In this document: positions 8,043 through 17,365 of the stretch, piece by piece
Numbering within the stretch: the stretch's first letter is position 1
How the letters are laid out: each line of letters starts with the position of its first letter
NCBI GenBank assembly: GCA_963819645.1
Contig: CAWFWZ010000001.1
Coordinates: 124,001 to 188,000 of the forward strand
From: CAVVDY01 sp963819645
GTDB taxonomy: Bacteria > Acidobacteriota > Terriglobia > Terriglobales > Acidobacteriaceae
Direction of reading: 5' to 3'
DNA length: 64,000 nucleotides
The notes under the pieces: generated by a model
Database searches by the model: none
Told to the model about the DNA's origin: nothing
The model's input: the letters and a program-made list of their open reading frames with translations, nothing else
Program-made: the position numbers and the translations under genes

Positions 8043-8906
8043 ATGCCCGACTCTGTGTCTCTCTCCAGTCTGCTCGGTCCAGCCCTGGGTGTCATCGCCG
8101 CCTATTTTGTGCTGTTGGCTATCGCCTATCGTCTGGGATCAGGTACCGCATTCGCCAAAGCCTTCCTCAAGTCGAGCACGCCGCCGGCGGTGGCTGCTGT
8201 TCTGTTGTTCATTGCCGTCTACCTCATCGTGCTGACCATCTCGGCGCAGGTCGCGACCAACAGTGGGGACTTCGCCTATAGCGTGGCATCGGCAACCTTT
8301 GGACTGGCGCTCGGCTGGGTGCTGGGCATCGTCATTTCGCCCAGCAGCAAAGATGAGGCGAGCGAGTTTTCGCTGCTGACCAAAGCGGTGTCGACGTTTC
8401 TCACCGGTTATGTGCTGGGCTACATCAAGGACCTCAAGCTCCCCCAAATCCAGGCTTTCCTCGACCGTCCTGGCATCCCGTTTCGTCTGATGGCCGGCGG
8501 CGCCTGCGGGCTGGCAGCGTTGGCTGCGGTCTTCGTCATTCGTCGAGCCGAAGTGATGCAAACCAACGCTGCGCGCGAATGGTTCATCAGCTTCGCGCCG
8601 CCCGATCCGAAACACGCGCAGGCCCTGCGTGCCGATGTATTGGCACGCGGCCCGTTCTCGTCGCGCGACGATGCGATGGCCGAGATCGAGCGCATCAAGG
8701 TTCTTGACGAGTTCAAGGGAGTAACCCTGACCGCCGTCCGCGTCGACATCCTGTCGGAAGAGCCAATCGCAGCCACGCCGCCGGATGAAAATTCAAAACC
8801 GCTCTCTATCGCGTCGCCCGCTAGCGCGGCTGCAGCGACCGGAGCAGCTAAGCCGGCGACAGCGGTCACTCCGCCCGATTCTTCACCCGGTCCCAAACAG
8901 CCGTAG
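8043..8906 (+). CDS. Integral membrane protein of unknown function
   Basis: A 287-residue protein from ATG 8043, with AGGAGG at 8031-8036; this site rules out the longer upstream frame. Four or five hydrophobic segments occur: about residues 10-28 (LGVIAAYFVLLAIAY), 48-68 (AVAAVLLFIAVYLIVLT), 80-102, 115-135 and 155-172. A cytoplasmic or periplasmic domain of about 75 residues (REWFISFAPPDPKHAQALRA...) follows, then an Ala/Pro/Ser-rich tail. No family recognised. The gene is followed 102 bases later by trmFO in the same direction. Confidence 0.75.
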   Translation: MPDSVSLSSLLGPALGVIAAYFVLLAIAYRLGSGTAFAKAFLKSSTPPAVAAVLLFIAVYLIVLTISAQVATNSGDFAYSVASATFGLALGWVLGIVISPSSKDEASEFSLLTKAVSTFLTGYVLGYIKDLKLPQIQAFLDRPGIPFRLMAGGACGLAALAAVFVIRRAEVMQTNAAREWFISFAPPDPKHAQALRADVLARGPFSSRDDAMAEIERIKVLDEFKGVTLTAVRVDILSEEPIAATPPDENSKPLSIASPASAAAATGAAKPATAVTPPDSSPGPKQP

Positions 8907-9008
8907 CGTTTCACGATCTCGGGTGCCCCACACCTTCGCGGTTTTCGAATGTGTGGGATTACTACGGCCGCATGTACTCGCAATTCCGTTTACACTCGAA
9001 GTTCCCTC

Positions 9009-10398
9009 ATGCCCAAACCAATTCGCATCATCGGAGCCGGTCTCGCCGGATCGGAAGCTGCGTGGCAATGCGCTCGCCGCGGCCTGCACGTGGAGTTGTA
9101 CGAGATGCGTCCGGTGCGCTCGACGCCCGCGCATCAAACGGCGAACTTTGCCGAACTGGTCTGCTCCAACTCGCTGAAGTCGGATACCGAGAACACCGCG
9201 CCATGGCTGCTGAAGGAAGAAATGCGCCGCGCCGGATCGTTGCTGATGCAGATCGCGCAACAGACTGCCGTCCCCGCCGGACACGCCCTGGCCGTCGATC
9301 GCGAAAAATTCTCCGAGGCCGTCACCGAAGCGATTGGCCGCGAGCCGCTGATTCGCGTTGTGCGCGAAGAGGTCACGCGCATCGATGAAAACGACGGCAT
9401 CACCATCGTCGCTACCGGCCCATTGACTTCCGACGCGCTCTCGCGCGAGATTCTTCGCCTCGGTGGCAGTGCACAGACTTTACTTCTACGATTCGATCAG
9501 TCCTATCGTCGAGGCCGACTCCATCGACATGTCGCGCGTCTACATGGCCGCGCGCTACGACAAGGGCACCGCCGACTACATCAACTGCCCCATGACGAAA
9601 GATGAGTACGACCGGTTTATCGATGCGCTGATCGAAGCGCAATCGGTCGATGCCAAAGAATGGGAGAAACTGAACTACTTCGAAGGCTGCCTGCCGATCG
9701 AGGAGATTGCACGGCGCGGTCGCGATACGCTGCGCTTTGGGCCAATGAAACCCGTCGGCCTGCGCGATCCCAAGACCGGACACATGCCCTACGCTGTGGT
9801 ACAGCTTCGTCAGGAAAACCTGCGCGCCGATTCCTACAACCTGGTCGGCTTTCAGAATCACCTGAAGTTTGGCGAGCAGGCGCGCATCCTGCGCATGATC
9901 CCCGGGTTGGAGAACGCCAAGTTTCTGCGCTACGGCCAGATTCATCGCAATACCTACATCAACGGCCCCACGCTGCTCGGCGAAACTTTGCAGATGAAGC
10001 AGCACCCGAACGTGATTTTTGCCGGACAGATTTCAGGCGTCGAAGGTTACGTCGAATCAATTGCGACTGGGTTGCTGGCGGGAATGGCCGCGAGCGCGCT
10101 GGCGACCGATGCCCAGCCGGTACCGCCTCCGCGAGCGACCGCTTTCGGCGCGCTGGTGAATTACATCTGTCACGCCGACGCGAAGAATTTCCAGCCGGCA
10201 AACATCACGTTTGATCTGCTGATGCCTTTGGATGAGGCGACCCGGCGCCGCATCCGCGACAAGAAGCAGCGGCACGCCATGGTTTGCGAACGGGCGCTCG
10301 CCGAATTGCAGGGGTGGCTGCGAGGGGAGGCGCTGTCGGGCGGTGGAAGCGCTGTGCTTCAGCCCAGCGGAACCGCGAACCAAACAAGTCGGCTTTAG
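9009..10398 (+). CDS. trmFO: Methylenetetrahydrofolate-tRNA-(uracil-5)-methyltransferase, one frameshift
   Basis: Starts at ATG 9009 (MPKPIRIIGAGLAGSEAAWQ), with the FAD-binding GxGxxGxE fold at the N-terminus and the family signatures AHQTANFAELVCSNS and WLLKEEMRR. The second half, in another frame from about 9470, carries YFYDSISPIVEADSID, DYINCPMTKDEY, FEGCLPIEE and GQISGVEGYVESIATG. The enzyme uses methylene-THF and FADH2 to make m5U54 in the tRNA T loop. One base is missing or extra near 9465-9475; both halves are otherwise full-length (about 463 residues in all), so this is probably a sequencing indel. The stop codon lies inside the stem of the downstream hairpin. Confidence 0.93.
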
Positions 10399-10424
10399 CC
10401 GCGGTCGAACCGGGGCTAAAGCCG
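10390..10424. repeat. Palindrome 'CGGCTTTAGCC...GGCTAAAGCCG' overlapping the trmFO stop
   Basis: A perfect 11-bp stem (CGGCTTTAGCC at 10390, GGCTAAAGCCG at 10414). The TAG stop of trmFO (10396-10398) sits inside the left arm. A second small palindrome (CACGGCTGAAGCCGTG) follows near 10446. The same stem with longer arms occurs at 52702-52756, so it is a dispersed family. It may also stop transcription between the convergent trmFO and egtD. Confidence 0.7.
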
Positions 10425-10491
10425 ATTTCGATGACCTAATTTGCGGCACGGCTGAAGCCGTGCCCTTCCACCCTTTAGGAACCTTCCCTCC

Positions 10492-11455
10492 CTACACCCG
10501 CGCCAAATGCACCCCGAACCAGCGCTTGGGATCGGACCACGTCCGCTCCAGCTTGAAACCGGACTCGCTCAAGATGGTACTCACCATCTCGTCGGTGTAC
10601 TTGTAGCTGTTCTCGGTGTGGATGCGTTCGCCCGCGGCGAATCGTCACATCCATGTCGAGCGCAGGGATGAATACCGACTGCGCGATCGTGCTCTCCAGG
10701 TAGATCTCCATGCGCGAGCAGCGCTTGTTCCACAGCGCGAGATGGCGAAACGCGTCGAGGTCGAAGTCGGCGTCGAGCTCGCGATTCAGGCGCGCCAGGA
10801 TGTTCTTGTTGAACTCGGCAGTCACCCCCTGCGCGTCATCGTATGCGGGGACCAGGATCTTGGCGCTCTTCGCCAGATCGGTGCCGAGCAGCAGAGCGTC
10901 GCCGGCACGAAGCGAGCGGCGAATGCGGCGCAGCATGGCAATCGCCTCCGGCGGATCGTAGTTGCCGATGCTCGAGCCGATGAATAGCACCAGCTTGCGC
11001 CCACTGATCCGTGAGAGCGCCGGCACACCGCCGCTGTAATCGGCGACGACCGGATTCACGCGCAACTGCGGGAATTGCGCCGCCATCTGTGCCACAGCCT
11101 CGTTGAGCGCCGCCGGCGACACGTCGATGGGATAGAAAAGAGCGCGTGTCTGACGTTGTAGGAGTTCTTCGATCAGGATACGCGTCTTGTTAGCCGTCCC
11201 CGCTCCGAGTTCGACCAGAGTGAGCGAAGCTCCGGCGGCTTCCAGCATCTCAGCCGCGTAGTCTTCGAAGATAGCTCGTTCCGTTCGCGTCAGATAGTAC
11301 TCGGGCAGCTCGGTAATCTGCTCGAATAGAGCCGATCCCACATCGTCGTACAGCAGCTTGCAGGGCAAACGCTTAGGGATTGCGCTCAGGCCATCGCGAA
11401 CTTCGCGGGCCATTGCCGGATCGACGGCATATTGCAGTTGCTTGCTAGTTGCCAT
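10492..11455 (-). CDS. egtD: L-histidine N-alpha-methyltransferase (ergothioneine synthesis), one frameshift
   Basis: Starts at ATG 11455, overlapping the end of egtB by 11 bases. EgtD features are present: LLYDDVGSALFEQITELPEY, TLVELGAGTANKTRILIEEL (SAM site), VLFIGSSIGNYDP and FNKNILARLNRELDADFDL. Near 10645 the frame changes. The correct C-terminus (RFAAGERIHTENSYKYTDEM ... KRWFGVHLARV) is read in the other frame to a stop at 10492-10494. The total length of about 320 residues fits the family. The enzyme trimethylates histidine to hercynine, the first step in ergothioneine synthesis. It is cytoplasmic and translationally coupled to egtB. Confidence 0.93.
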
Positions 11456-12748
11456 TGGCCAACCTTATCCCCATGAATTGCCAACGCACGTGGGGCGGAA
11501 AAAAGTTTCGGTAGCTGGCACGAATATGCGAGCGCGGCGTCGCGCAAGAACCGCCGCGCAGCACCATCTGATTGCACATAAACTTGCCGTTGTATTCGCC
11601 GACGGCGCCTGCTGCCGGCTTGAATCCGGGATAGCCGAGATATGCGCTGCCCGTCCATTCCCACACATCGCCAAACATCTGCGTCAGCCCATCCGACGAC
11701 TCAGCGGGCAGCAGGCCGCAAGGCATCGCTGTCCAGCAGATTGCCTTCGACCCCGCATGCGCTGCGCAGCGACCTCCCACTCGAACTCGGTGGCCAGTCG
11801 CGCTCCCGCCCAGTGCGCAAACGCGTCGGCCTCAAAGTAGCTCACGTGACAAACGGGGGCATCGAGTTCGACCGGCTGCAAGCCTTCCATGGTGTATTGC
11901 AACCACTCGCCGTCGCGTTGTTCCCAGTACAGGGGCGCGCTCCATTGGTTCGCGCGCACCGTGTCCCAACCTTCCGAGAGCCAAAGCTCAGCTTTGCGAT
12001 AGCCGCCGCCTTCCATGAACTCGATGTACTCGCGATTAGTGACCAGCCGCGACGCAAGCCGGAACGGCGCGAGGTAAACCTGATGACGCGGCCCTTCGTT
12101 GTCAAAGGCGAATCCCACATTGTCAGAGCCGATGAGGTGAAGGCCGCCATGGAAGTTCTTCCAGCTCAACGGGCCGGCGCCCTGAGTTCGCCCCTCTTCT
12201 GGTCCGGTGCCCCAGGTTCCACCCTTTCGATACTCGGGGCGCAGCGGATTTGTCCATAGCCCGTGCTTCACGTCGGTGACCAGCAGTTCCTGGTGTTGTT
12301 GCTCGTGGTTAATCCCCAGCAGGATCAGCTCGCGAATTTCTGGCGCCAAATCGGAGTTGAGGAACTCAGCCATCGCATCATCGACCGCAGCGCGATACGA
12401 GTGAACCTCAGCCAGCGACGGACGCGAAAGCGTGTGCCGTAACGCGCGCAATGGTCGGTCGCCGATTGCCTCGTAGTACGAGTTGAAGAAATTGCGAAAC
12501 TCTGGATGAGCGGGCTGATAGCCGGGAAGGTTGGGGGTGAGAAGGAAAGTTTCGAAAAACCAGGTAGTGTGAGCCAGATGCCACTTCGCCGGGCTGGCGT
12601 CGGGCATCGATTGCAGCGCGTGGTCCTCAATGCTGAGGGGAGAGCAGAGCCGCATTGAGGTGTGTCTCACGTCGCGATAACGTTCGCTCAGGCTCGGCTC
12701 GCGGGCCGGAGCCCTCGCTCCATCATGAATTGAGCTGGTTACGTGCAT
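11445..12748 (-). CDS. egtB: Hercynine oxygenase EgtB, one frameshift
   Basis: Begins at ATG 12748. An N-terminal DinB-type four-helix domain carries the iron-ligand elements (WHLAHTTWFFETF and NHEQQHQELL). It is followed by an FGE-sulfatase domain (NVGFAFDNEGPRHQVYL, PVCHVSYFEADAFAHWAGAR, FGDVWEWTGSAY, VLRGGSCATP, RNFFPPHVRWQFMGIRLA). The frame changes near 11750-11765 and then runs to the stop at 11445-11447. It catalyses oxygen-dependent C-S bond formation on hercynine using gamma-Glu-Cys or Cys. No egtA, egtC or egtE lies nearby, which is usual for a two-gene egtB-egtD arrangement. Confidence 0.93.
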
Positions 12749-13143
12749 GCGTCCTCGACTTTCTTGGAAATCAGAGTTGCTGCCGACCTGCGCCCTTTTC
12801 GAGACGCTTTCACAAAGATGCTTACCCGTTGAGTAAAGTCACAAAGAAATCCAAAAAATAAAGGTGAGATGGCAGTACGAGGTTGAAGGGGCACGGCCTG
12901 AGGTGTGTCGAAAAACAGCGCTTTGAAAGGGCAGGCCTTCAGGCGTGCCGAAAGAAGCCTTGCAAGCACCCGGCTTCGGCCCCTGAGGAACTTTTTCCGA
13001 GATACAAAAACGGATCGAGAACGAATTGCCTCATGGGCTAAAGCCCTAACGTATTTTCAATGGCATGGACGCTGGCCTGAAGGCCAGCTCTACCCGAGAC
13101 CCAACTTTTTCAGCAGCCTGTGAAGCCGCGCCCTTTCAAGGCA
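12749..13143. other. Intergenic stretch with dispersed palindromes, no gene seen
   Basis: About 395 bases between egtB and the glycosyltransferase. It holds palindromic repeat units: GGGCACGGCCTGAGGTGTGT, then GGGCAGGCCTTCAGGCGTGC, GGGCTAAAGCCC and the perfect GCTGGCCT-GA-AGGCCAGC at 13071-13088. Small ORFs cross it in several frames, but none has a ribosome site or composition like its neighbours. Start signals for egtB must lie in its first part. Confidence 0.6.
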
Positions 13144-13929
13144 TCAGTTTGCCACGCGGGCTGGCGCCGGTTCGGCTGCCGAAAGTTCCTCCACCGCAAG
13201 CGAGGGTTGCTCGTATTTACCGCGAATGTCGTTCCAGCGCACCTGAAGCACCTCGCTGCCCATGCGCAGGCCATCGCGCAGCGGGCTGATCTTGGAACGG
13301 TGATCGTGGGCCCACTCCACCGGAACCTCGATCGTCTTCAGCTTGAATTTCTTCGCCAGAAACAGGATCTCCGGATCGAAGCCCCAGCGCTGGATGTGCT
13401 GCCGCGGGAAGATGACGTGTGCCGCTTCGCGCGTGAACGCCTTGAATCCGCACTGCGTGTCTTTAAAGTTAAGGCCAAGCACGACGCGTAGCCCCAAGTT
13501 GAACAGCCGGCCGTAGAGTTGCCGCATTAGCGGCTGGCGCTCAGTTTGCAGTTCGCGTTGCAACCAGCGCGATCCGATGGCGACATCGGCGCCGTTGTTA
13601 ATGGCCGCGAACAGCTTGTCGGCTTCGTAGATGGGCGATGATAGATCGGTGTCGCTGAACAGCAACACGTCGCCGCGGGCGTGCAACATGCCGTTGCGAA
13701 CGCTGTAGCCTTTGCCGCGATTGCCGGGATTTTCCAGCAGCCGGACACAGTCATCCTCGGCTGCAAACTTGCGAACAATGTCGGCGGTGTCGTCTTTCGA
13801 GCCGTCGTTGACCACGATGATTTCGGCATCGAGCCGCCTCTGACGAACGTATTCCTGCACTTTCGGGAGAGAGCTGGCGAGCCGCTCACTCTCGTTGTAA
13901 GCGGGCAAAATGAAGCTGTAAGTTTCCAT
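13144..13929 (-). CDS. Family 2 glycosyltransferase (dolichyl/polyprenyl-phosphate glycosyltransferase-like)
   Basis: A 261-residue cytoplasmic or membrane-associated protein. GT2 fold motifs: FILPAYNESERL, EIIVVNDGSKDDTADIV, NRGKGYSVRNGM, FSDTDLSSP (metal-binding DxD region), and the later FKDTQCGFKAF and RWGFDPEILFLAKK. This order and length match the DPG/DPM-synthase-like class that transfers a hexose to a lipid phosphate. There is no C-terminal membrane segment. It stands alone, followed by 50 bases and then the methyltransferase gene on the same strand. The exact sugar and acceptor are unknown; cell-envelope glycolipid work is likely. Confidence 0.9.
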   Translation of the reverse strand: METYSFILPAYNESERLASSLPKVQEYVRQRRLDAEIIVVNDGSKDDTADIVRKFAAEDDCVRLLENPGNRGKGYSVRNGMLHARGDVLLFSDTDLSSPIYEADKLFAAINNGADVAIGSRWLQRELQTERQPLMRQLYGRLFNLGLRVVLGLNFKDTQCGFKAFTREAAHVIFPRQHIQRWGFDPEILFLAKKFKLKTIEVPVEWAHDHRSKISPLRDGLRMGSEVLQVRWNDIRGKYEQPSLAVEELSAAEPAPARVAN

Positions 13930-13979
13930 CGTCAGCAGCTTAGACGCTCACGATTGTAAGCCAGTTGTAATAAATAAAG

Positions 13980-14646
13980 CTAAATGCGCATGGCCACGGT
14001 CACGCCGTCGCGTAAGGGGATGATCGTCGTGTACCAGTCGGGAGATTCGTAAAGCATGCGGTTCAGCTCGGCAATGGCGTTGGTCGAGGCGTCCGCCGGA
14101 TCGGGCGTCAGGTCAGGATTGCCCGCCATGTACGCCAGCTTGCCCTTCCACAGCGTGTTGTCGGTGATGAACAGTCCGCCCTTGCGCACGCGGGTGGAAG
14201 CCATCCGTGCGGCGCGCGGATAATCGTGCTTGTCGACATCGCAGAAAACGATGTCGAACTGCTCCTTGCGGCCTCAAGAGCAAATCGAGAGCGTCTCCGA
14301 CATGTACGTCGATGCGGTCGGCCAGACCGGCCTGCTCGAAATATCCGCGCGCCTCTTTCGCGTTCTTCTCGCTGCCGTCGGTGTAGTGCACCTTGCCGCC
14401 GTCGCCCACGGCCATCGCCCACCAGATGGTGGAATATCCGATGGCTGAGCCCATCTCAAAGACGTTTCGCGCATTGATCAGCCGGGCGTACTGAAACAGC
14501 ATGCGCGCAACGGCCGGTCCCACGATGGGGATGTCGCGTTCCTTGGCCTGGCGCTCCATCTCCTGCAGTACGGCGCTGCGCGCGGGCAGCACGGCGTAGA
14601 GATAATTTTCAACGCGTGGATCGGTGATTGTGATTGGTTGCATCAT
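13980..14646 (-). CDS. Class I SAM-dependent O-methyltransferase, one frameshift
   Basis: Starts at ATG 14646, its ATGA overlapping the stop of the upstream hydrolase gene. The first frame holds FEMGSAIGYSTIWWA (SAM-binding motif I), VHYTDGSEKNAKEARGYF and VHVGDAL. Near 14270 the frame changes, and the rest (a DVDKHDYPRAAR-like strand, then RKGGLFITDNTLWKGKLA, LYESPDWYTTIIPLRDG) is read to the stop at 13980. The combined 220 residues have the layout of caffeoyl-CoA-type/COMT-like O-methyltransferases, which usually need a divalent metal. Substrate unknown. Translational coupling with the metallo-hydrolase suggests a shared task. Confidence 0.85.
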
Positions 14647-15353
14647 TGCAGCGTCTCCCCCGGCTTCATTTCGACCACCTCGGGGCCGCTCGCACCGAGC
14701 AAGTCACGTAGCTGCGACGGCCGCCCAACCAGCGGCGGAAACGTTCCGAAGTGCATGGGGATGACGTATTTCGGTTGCAATAATCCGCAAGCGTACGCGG
14801 CTTCGCGCGGACTCATGGTGTAGTGATCGCCGATGGGCAGCATGGCGATCTCAGGCGCGTAGAGCTCGCGAATGATTGCCATATCGCCGAAGACCGCAGT
14901 GTCGCCCGCGTGATAAAGCTTCACTCCGCCGGGCAGCTCCAGCACGTAGCCGCAGGCCTCGCCGCCATAGACGATGCTGCCGTCGTCTTCCTGAATTCCG
15001 CAGGAGTGCACTGCCTGCACCATCGTGGCCTTGATGCCGGCAACCGTCTGTGTGCCGCCCTTGTTCATGGGAGAGATGTTCTTCGCGCCTTTCTTCTGCA
15101 GCCAGAGGCACAGCTCGAAGATGCCGACGATCTTCGGCTGATGCTGCTTCACAATCGCCACGGCGTCGCCGATGTGGTCGCCGTGACCGTGGGTGCAGAT
15201 GAGCGCGTCGGCTTTCTTCACACTTTTTTCGTTATCGGGGCACATGGGATTGTTCATCACCCACGGGTCGATATACACCGTTGCGCCGTCTTTTGTCTCG
15301 ATGCGAAAGGTGGCGTGACCCAGCCAGGTAAGCTTGTTGCCTGCGAGATTCAT
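14643..15353 (-). CDS. UPF0173-type metal-dependent hydrolase (metallo-beta-lactamase fold)
   Basis: A 236-residue protein starting at ATG 15353 with MNLAGNKLTWLGHATFRIET. It shows the metallo-beta-lactamase motif THGHGDHIGD and downstream ligands in YHAGDTAVFGDM and PMHFGTFP. Length and motif order match the UPF0173 family of uncharacterised Zn/Mn hydrolases. It is cytoplasmic, with no signal peptide. The stop overlaps the methyltransferase start by four bases. The natural substrate of the family is not established. Confidence 0.92.
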   Translation of the reverse strand: MNLAGNKLTWLGHATFRIETKDGATVYIDPWVMNNPMCPDNEKSVKKADALICTHGHGDHIGDAVAIVKQHQPKIVGIFELCLWLQKKGAKNISPMNKGGTQTVAGIKATMVQAVHSCGIQEDDGSIVYGGEACGYVLELPGGVKLYHAGDTAVFGDMAIIRELYAPEIAMLPIGDHYTMSPREAAYACGLLQPKYVIPMHFGTFPPLVGRPSQLRDLLGASGPEVVEMKPGETLQ

Positions 15354-15412
15354 TGCGTCCTCGGGAATGAGATGCGTGATGACAACATCGCATTGTACGA
15401 CGGGGGAAAGCT

Positions 15413-15585
15413 TCCAGCCGCCAGCCGTCGGCCGCTCTTGAGCTTTCAGCTTTCAGCCGTCAGCCATCAGTTAAAACAATCCGACCGAGCCGAATCTCGA
15501 ATCGTACGACCTCTGAGAAGATGTGTCTCCTCGGTGGCCCTTAGCTGAGAGCTGACAGCTGATAGCTGACGGCTTTCCGCTGCTA
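15413..15585. repeat. Third 'TCAGCTTTCAGC/AGCTGATAGCTGA' tract
   Basis: Units such as GAGCTTTCAGCTTTCAGCCG and GAGAGCTGACAGCTGATAGC flank about 60 bases of other sequence. It is the same simple-sequence family as at 4175 and 4872. It sits between the divergently transcribed hydrolase and phosphatase genes, so the promoters of both must lie within or next to it. Confidence 0.7.
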
Positions 15586-15601
15586 TCATGGACAGGCGCT
15601 C

Positions 15602-17365
15602 ATGAGTTCTACTGTCCCCAATCCGCTGGTGTCGACCGGATTCGACAACTATCTGCTGGAAGTTGCCGATGCGGTGAACACCACGCTCGACCTCAACACG
15701 CTGCTGCAGCGCGTGGCCGAGATGCTGAAGCGGGTGATGGACTACGAAATTTTCGCCATCCTGCTGCTGAACGAGAGAACGCAGGAGCTGCGCATTCGCT
15801 TCCAGGTCGGCCATCCGCCCGATGTAGCCGAGCGCATTCACATCAAGGTGGGGCAGGGGGTCACCGGCAAAGCGGTGGAGTTGCGCGAACCGGTGCTGGT
15901 GAACGACGTCCGCTCGGAGGAAAACTTCATCAACTCCACGCCCGGCGTACGCTCCGAGCTGGCGGTGCCGCTGATTGCCAAGAACAAAGTCATTGGCGTG
16001 CTCGATGTCGAGGCGGCGCAGCCCGGGGCCTTCAACGAAGAGCATGTGCGACTGCTCACGCTGTTCGGCTCGCGCATCGCCATCGGCATCGAGAACGCGC
16101 GCCTGTATACCAAGGTGTCGCGGCAGGCGCGCCAACTGACGCTGCTCACCGAGATCAGCCGCGAGCTGACGTCGATCCTGAATGTCGATCAGTTGCTGAA
16201 GCGGGTTGCCGACCTGCTAACCCGCATCATCGACTACCAGATGTTTTCCGTGCTGCTGCTCGACGCTTCGGAGAAGGTGCTGACCCACCGCTTTTCGTTG
16301 CGATTTAAAGAAAGTGTGCAACTTAAGCACGAGATTCCGCTGGGACGCGGTCTGGTCGGCTATGCCGCCCAGCACAAGCAGGCGGTGCTGGCGCCCGATG
16401 TCAGCAAGGACAAGCGCTACATCGAGGCCAATCCCGAGACGCGCTCGGAGTTGGCACTTCCGCTCATCTACAAGGACAAGGTCATCGGCGTACTCGACAT
16501 CGAGCACACCCGGCGCAACTACTTCAACGAAGATCACGTGCGCACCCTGACCACCCTGGCGGCGCAGATCGCTATCGCCATCGAGAACGCGACGTTGTAC
16601 GAGCGCATTGCCCGCCAGGAGAAGCGGCTGGAGCAGGACCTGGCGCTGGCGCGCGAGTTGCAATTCCGCCTGCTGCCGCCGAAGCTGCCGGTGTTCAAGA
16701 ATGCAGAAGTGGCAACGCGATTCGCTCCGGCGCGGCAGATCGGCGGCGATTTGTACGACTTCCTGAAGTACACCGGACACAGTATGTCGGCGATTGCGGT
16801 GGGCGATGTGAGCGGCAAGGGCGCGCCGGCTGCGATTTATGCCGCGCTGGTTTCGGGCATCCTGCGCTCGCATGCCGTGGAAGAGCCGAATGCGGCGGGC
16901 ATGCTGGAAGCCGTCAACCTGTCGCTGGCCGAGCGTCCCATCGACGGACAGTACGTGTCGATGATCTACGCCATCTGGGACGATCAGGAGCGCATGTTAG
17001 AGATTTCGAACTCCGGGTTGCCGCGCCCCATTCATTGCCGCGGTGGCCACTGTTCGCTGGTGAATGTGGTCGGACTGCCGATCGGTTTGTTTCCTCACGC
17101 GGAATACGACGCGGTGACGTTGCAGGCCGAGCCGGGCGATGCCTTCATCTTTTTCAGCGACGGCATTCTGGATGCGACCAGTTCGAAGGGCGAAATGTTT
17201 GGTCGCGAGCGCCTGGAAAAAGTTGCCGACCAGAACCTGAAGCTCAATGCTGAAGCACTGGTCGATAAACTGTTCAGCGCGGTTAGCCGGCACGCTGAAG
17301 GCGTCGATCCCTTCGACGATCAGACCATCGTTGTGCTCAAAGTTAAAGAGTCTCCTGCCAAGTGA
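15602..17365 (+). CDS. GAF-GAF-SpoIIE protein serine phosphatase
   Basis: A 587-residue protein. Two GAF domains (about residues 30-175 and 190-335) are highly similar to each other: both carry IPLG/IKVGQG.(V/T)G, RSELA(V/L)PLI and KVIGVLD(V/I)E. A connecting helix (RQEKRLEQDLALARELQ) leads to a PPM-type SpoIIE domain (about 375-582) with RQIGGDLYDF, VGDVSGKGAPAA, FFSDGILDA and FDDQTIVVL; the metal-binding Asp residues are in place. Such RsbU-like proteins dephosphorylate anti-anti-sigma factors in response to ligands sensed by GAF. No sigma, RsbW or STAS gene is present here. The stop overlaps lysA (GTGA). Confidence 0.93.
   Translation: MSSTVPNPLVSTGFDNYLLEVADAVNTTLDLNTLLQRVAEMLKRVMDYEIFAILLLNERTQELRIRFQVGHPPDVAERIHIKVGQGVTGKAVELREPVLVNDVRSEENFINSTPGVRSELAVPLIAKNKVIGVLDVEAAQPGAFNEEHVRLLTLFGSRIAIGIENARLYTKVSRQARQLTLLTEISRELTSILNVDQLLKRVADLLTRIIDYQMFSVLLLDASEKVLTHRFSLRFKESVQLKHEIPLGRGLVGYAAQHKQAVLAPDVSKDKRYIEANPETRSELALPLIYKDKVIGVLDIEHTRRNYFNEDHVRTLTTLAAQIAIAIENATLYERIARQEKRLEQDLALARELQFRLLPPKLPVFKNAEVATRFAPARQIGGDLYDFLKYTGHSMSAIAVGDVSGKGAPAAIYAALVSGILRSHAVEEPNAAGMLEAVNLSLAERPIDGQYVSMIYAIWDDQERMLEISNSGLPRPIHCRGGHCSLVNVVGLPIGLFPHAEYDAVTLQAEPGDAFIFFSDGILDATSSKGEMFGRERLEKVADQNLKLNAEALVDKLFSAVSRHAEGVDPFDDQTIVVLKVKESPAK

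Noticed and set aside
10390..10461. Possible attenuator or riboswitch between trmFO and egtD
   Set aside because: The hairpins belong to the dispersed palindrome family and lie between convergent genes. They are better explained as repeats or terminators.
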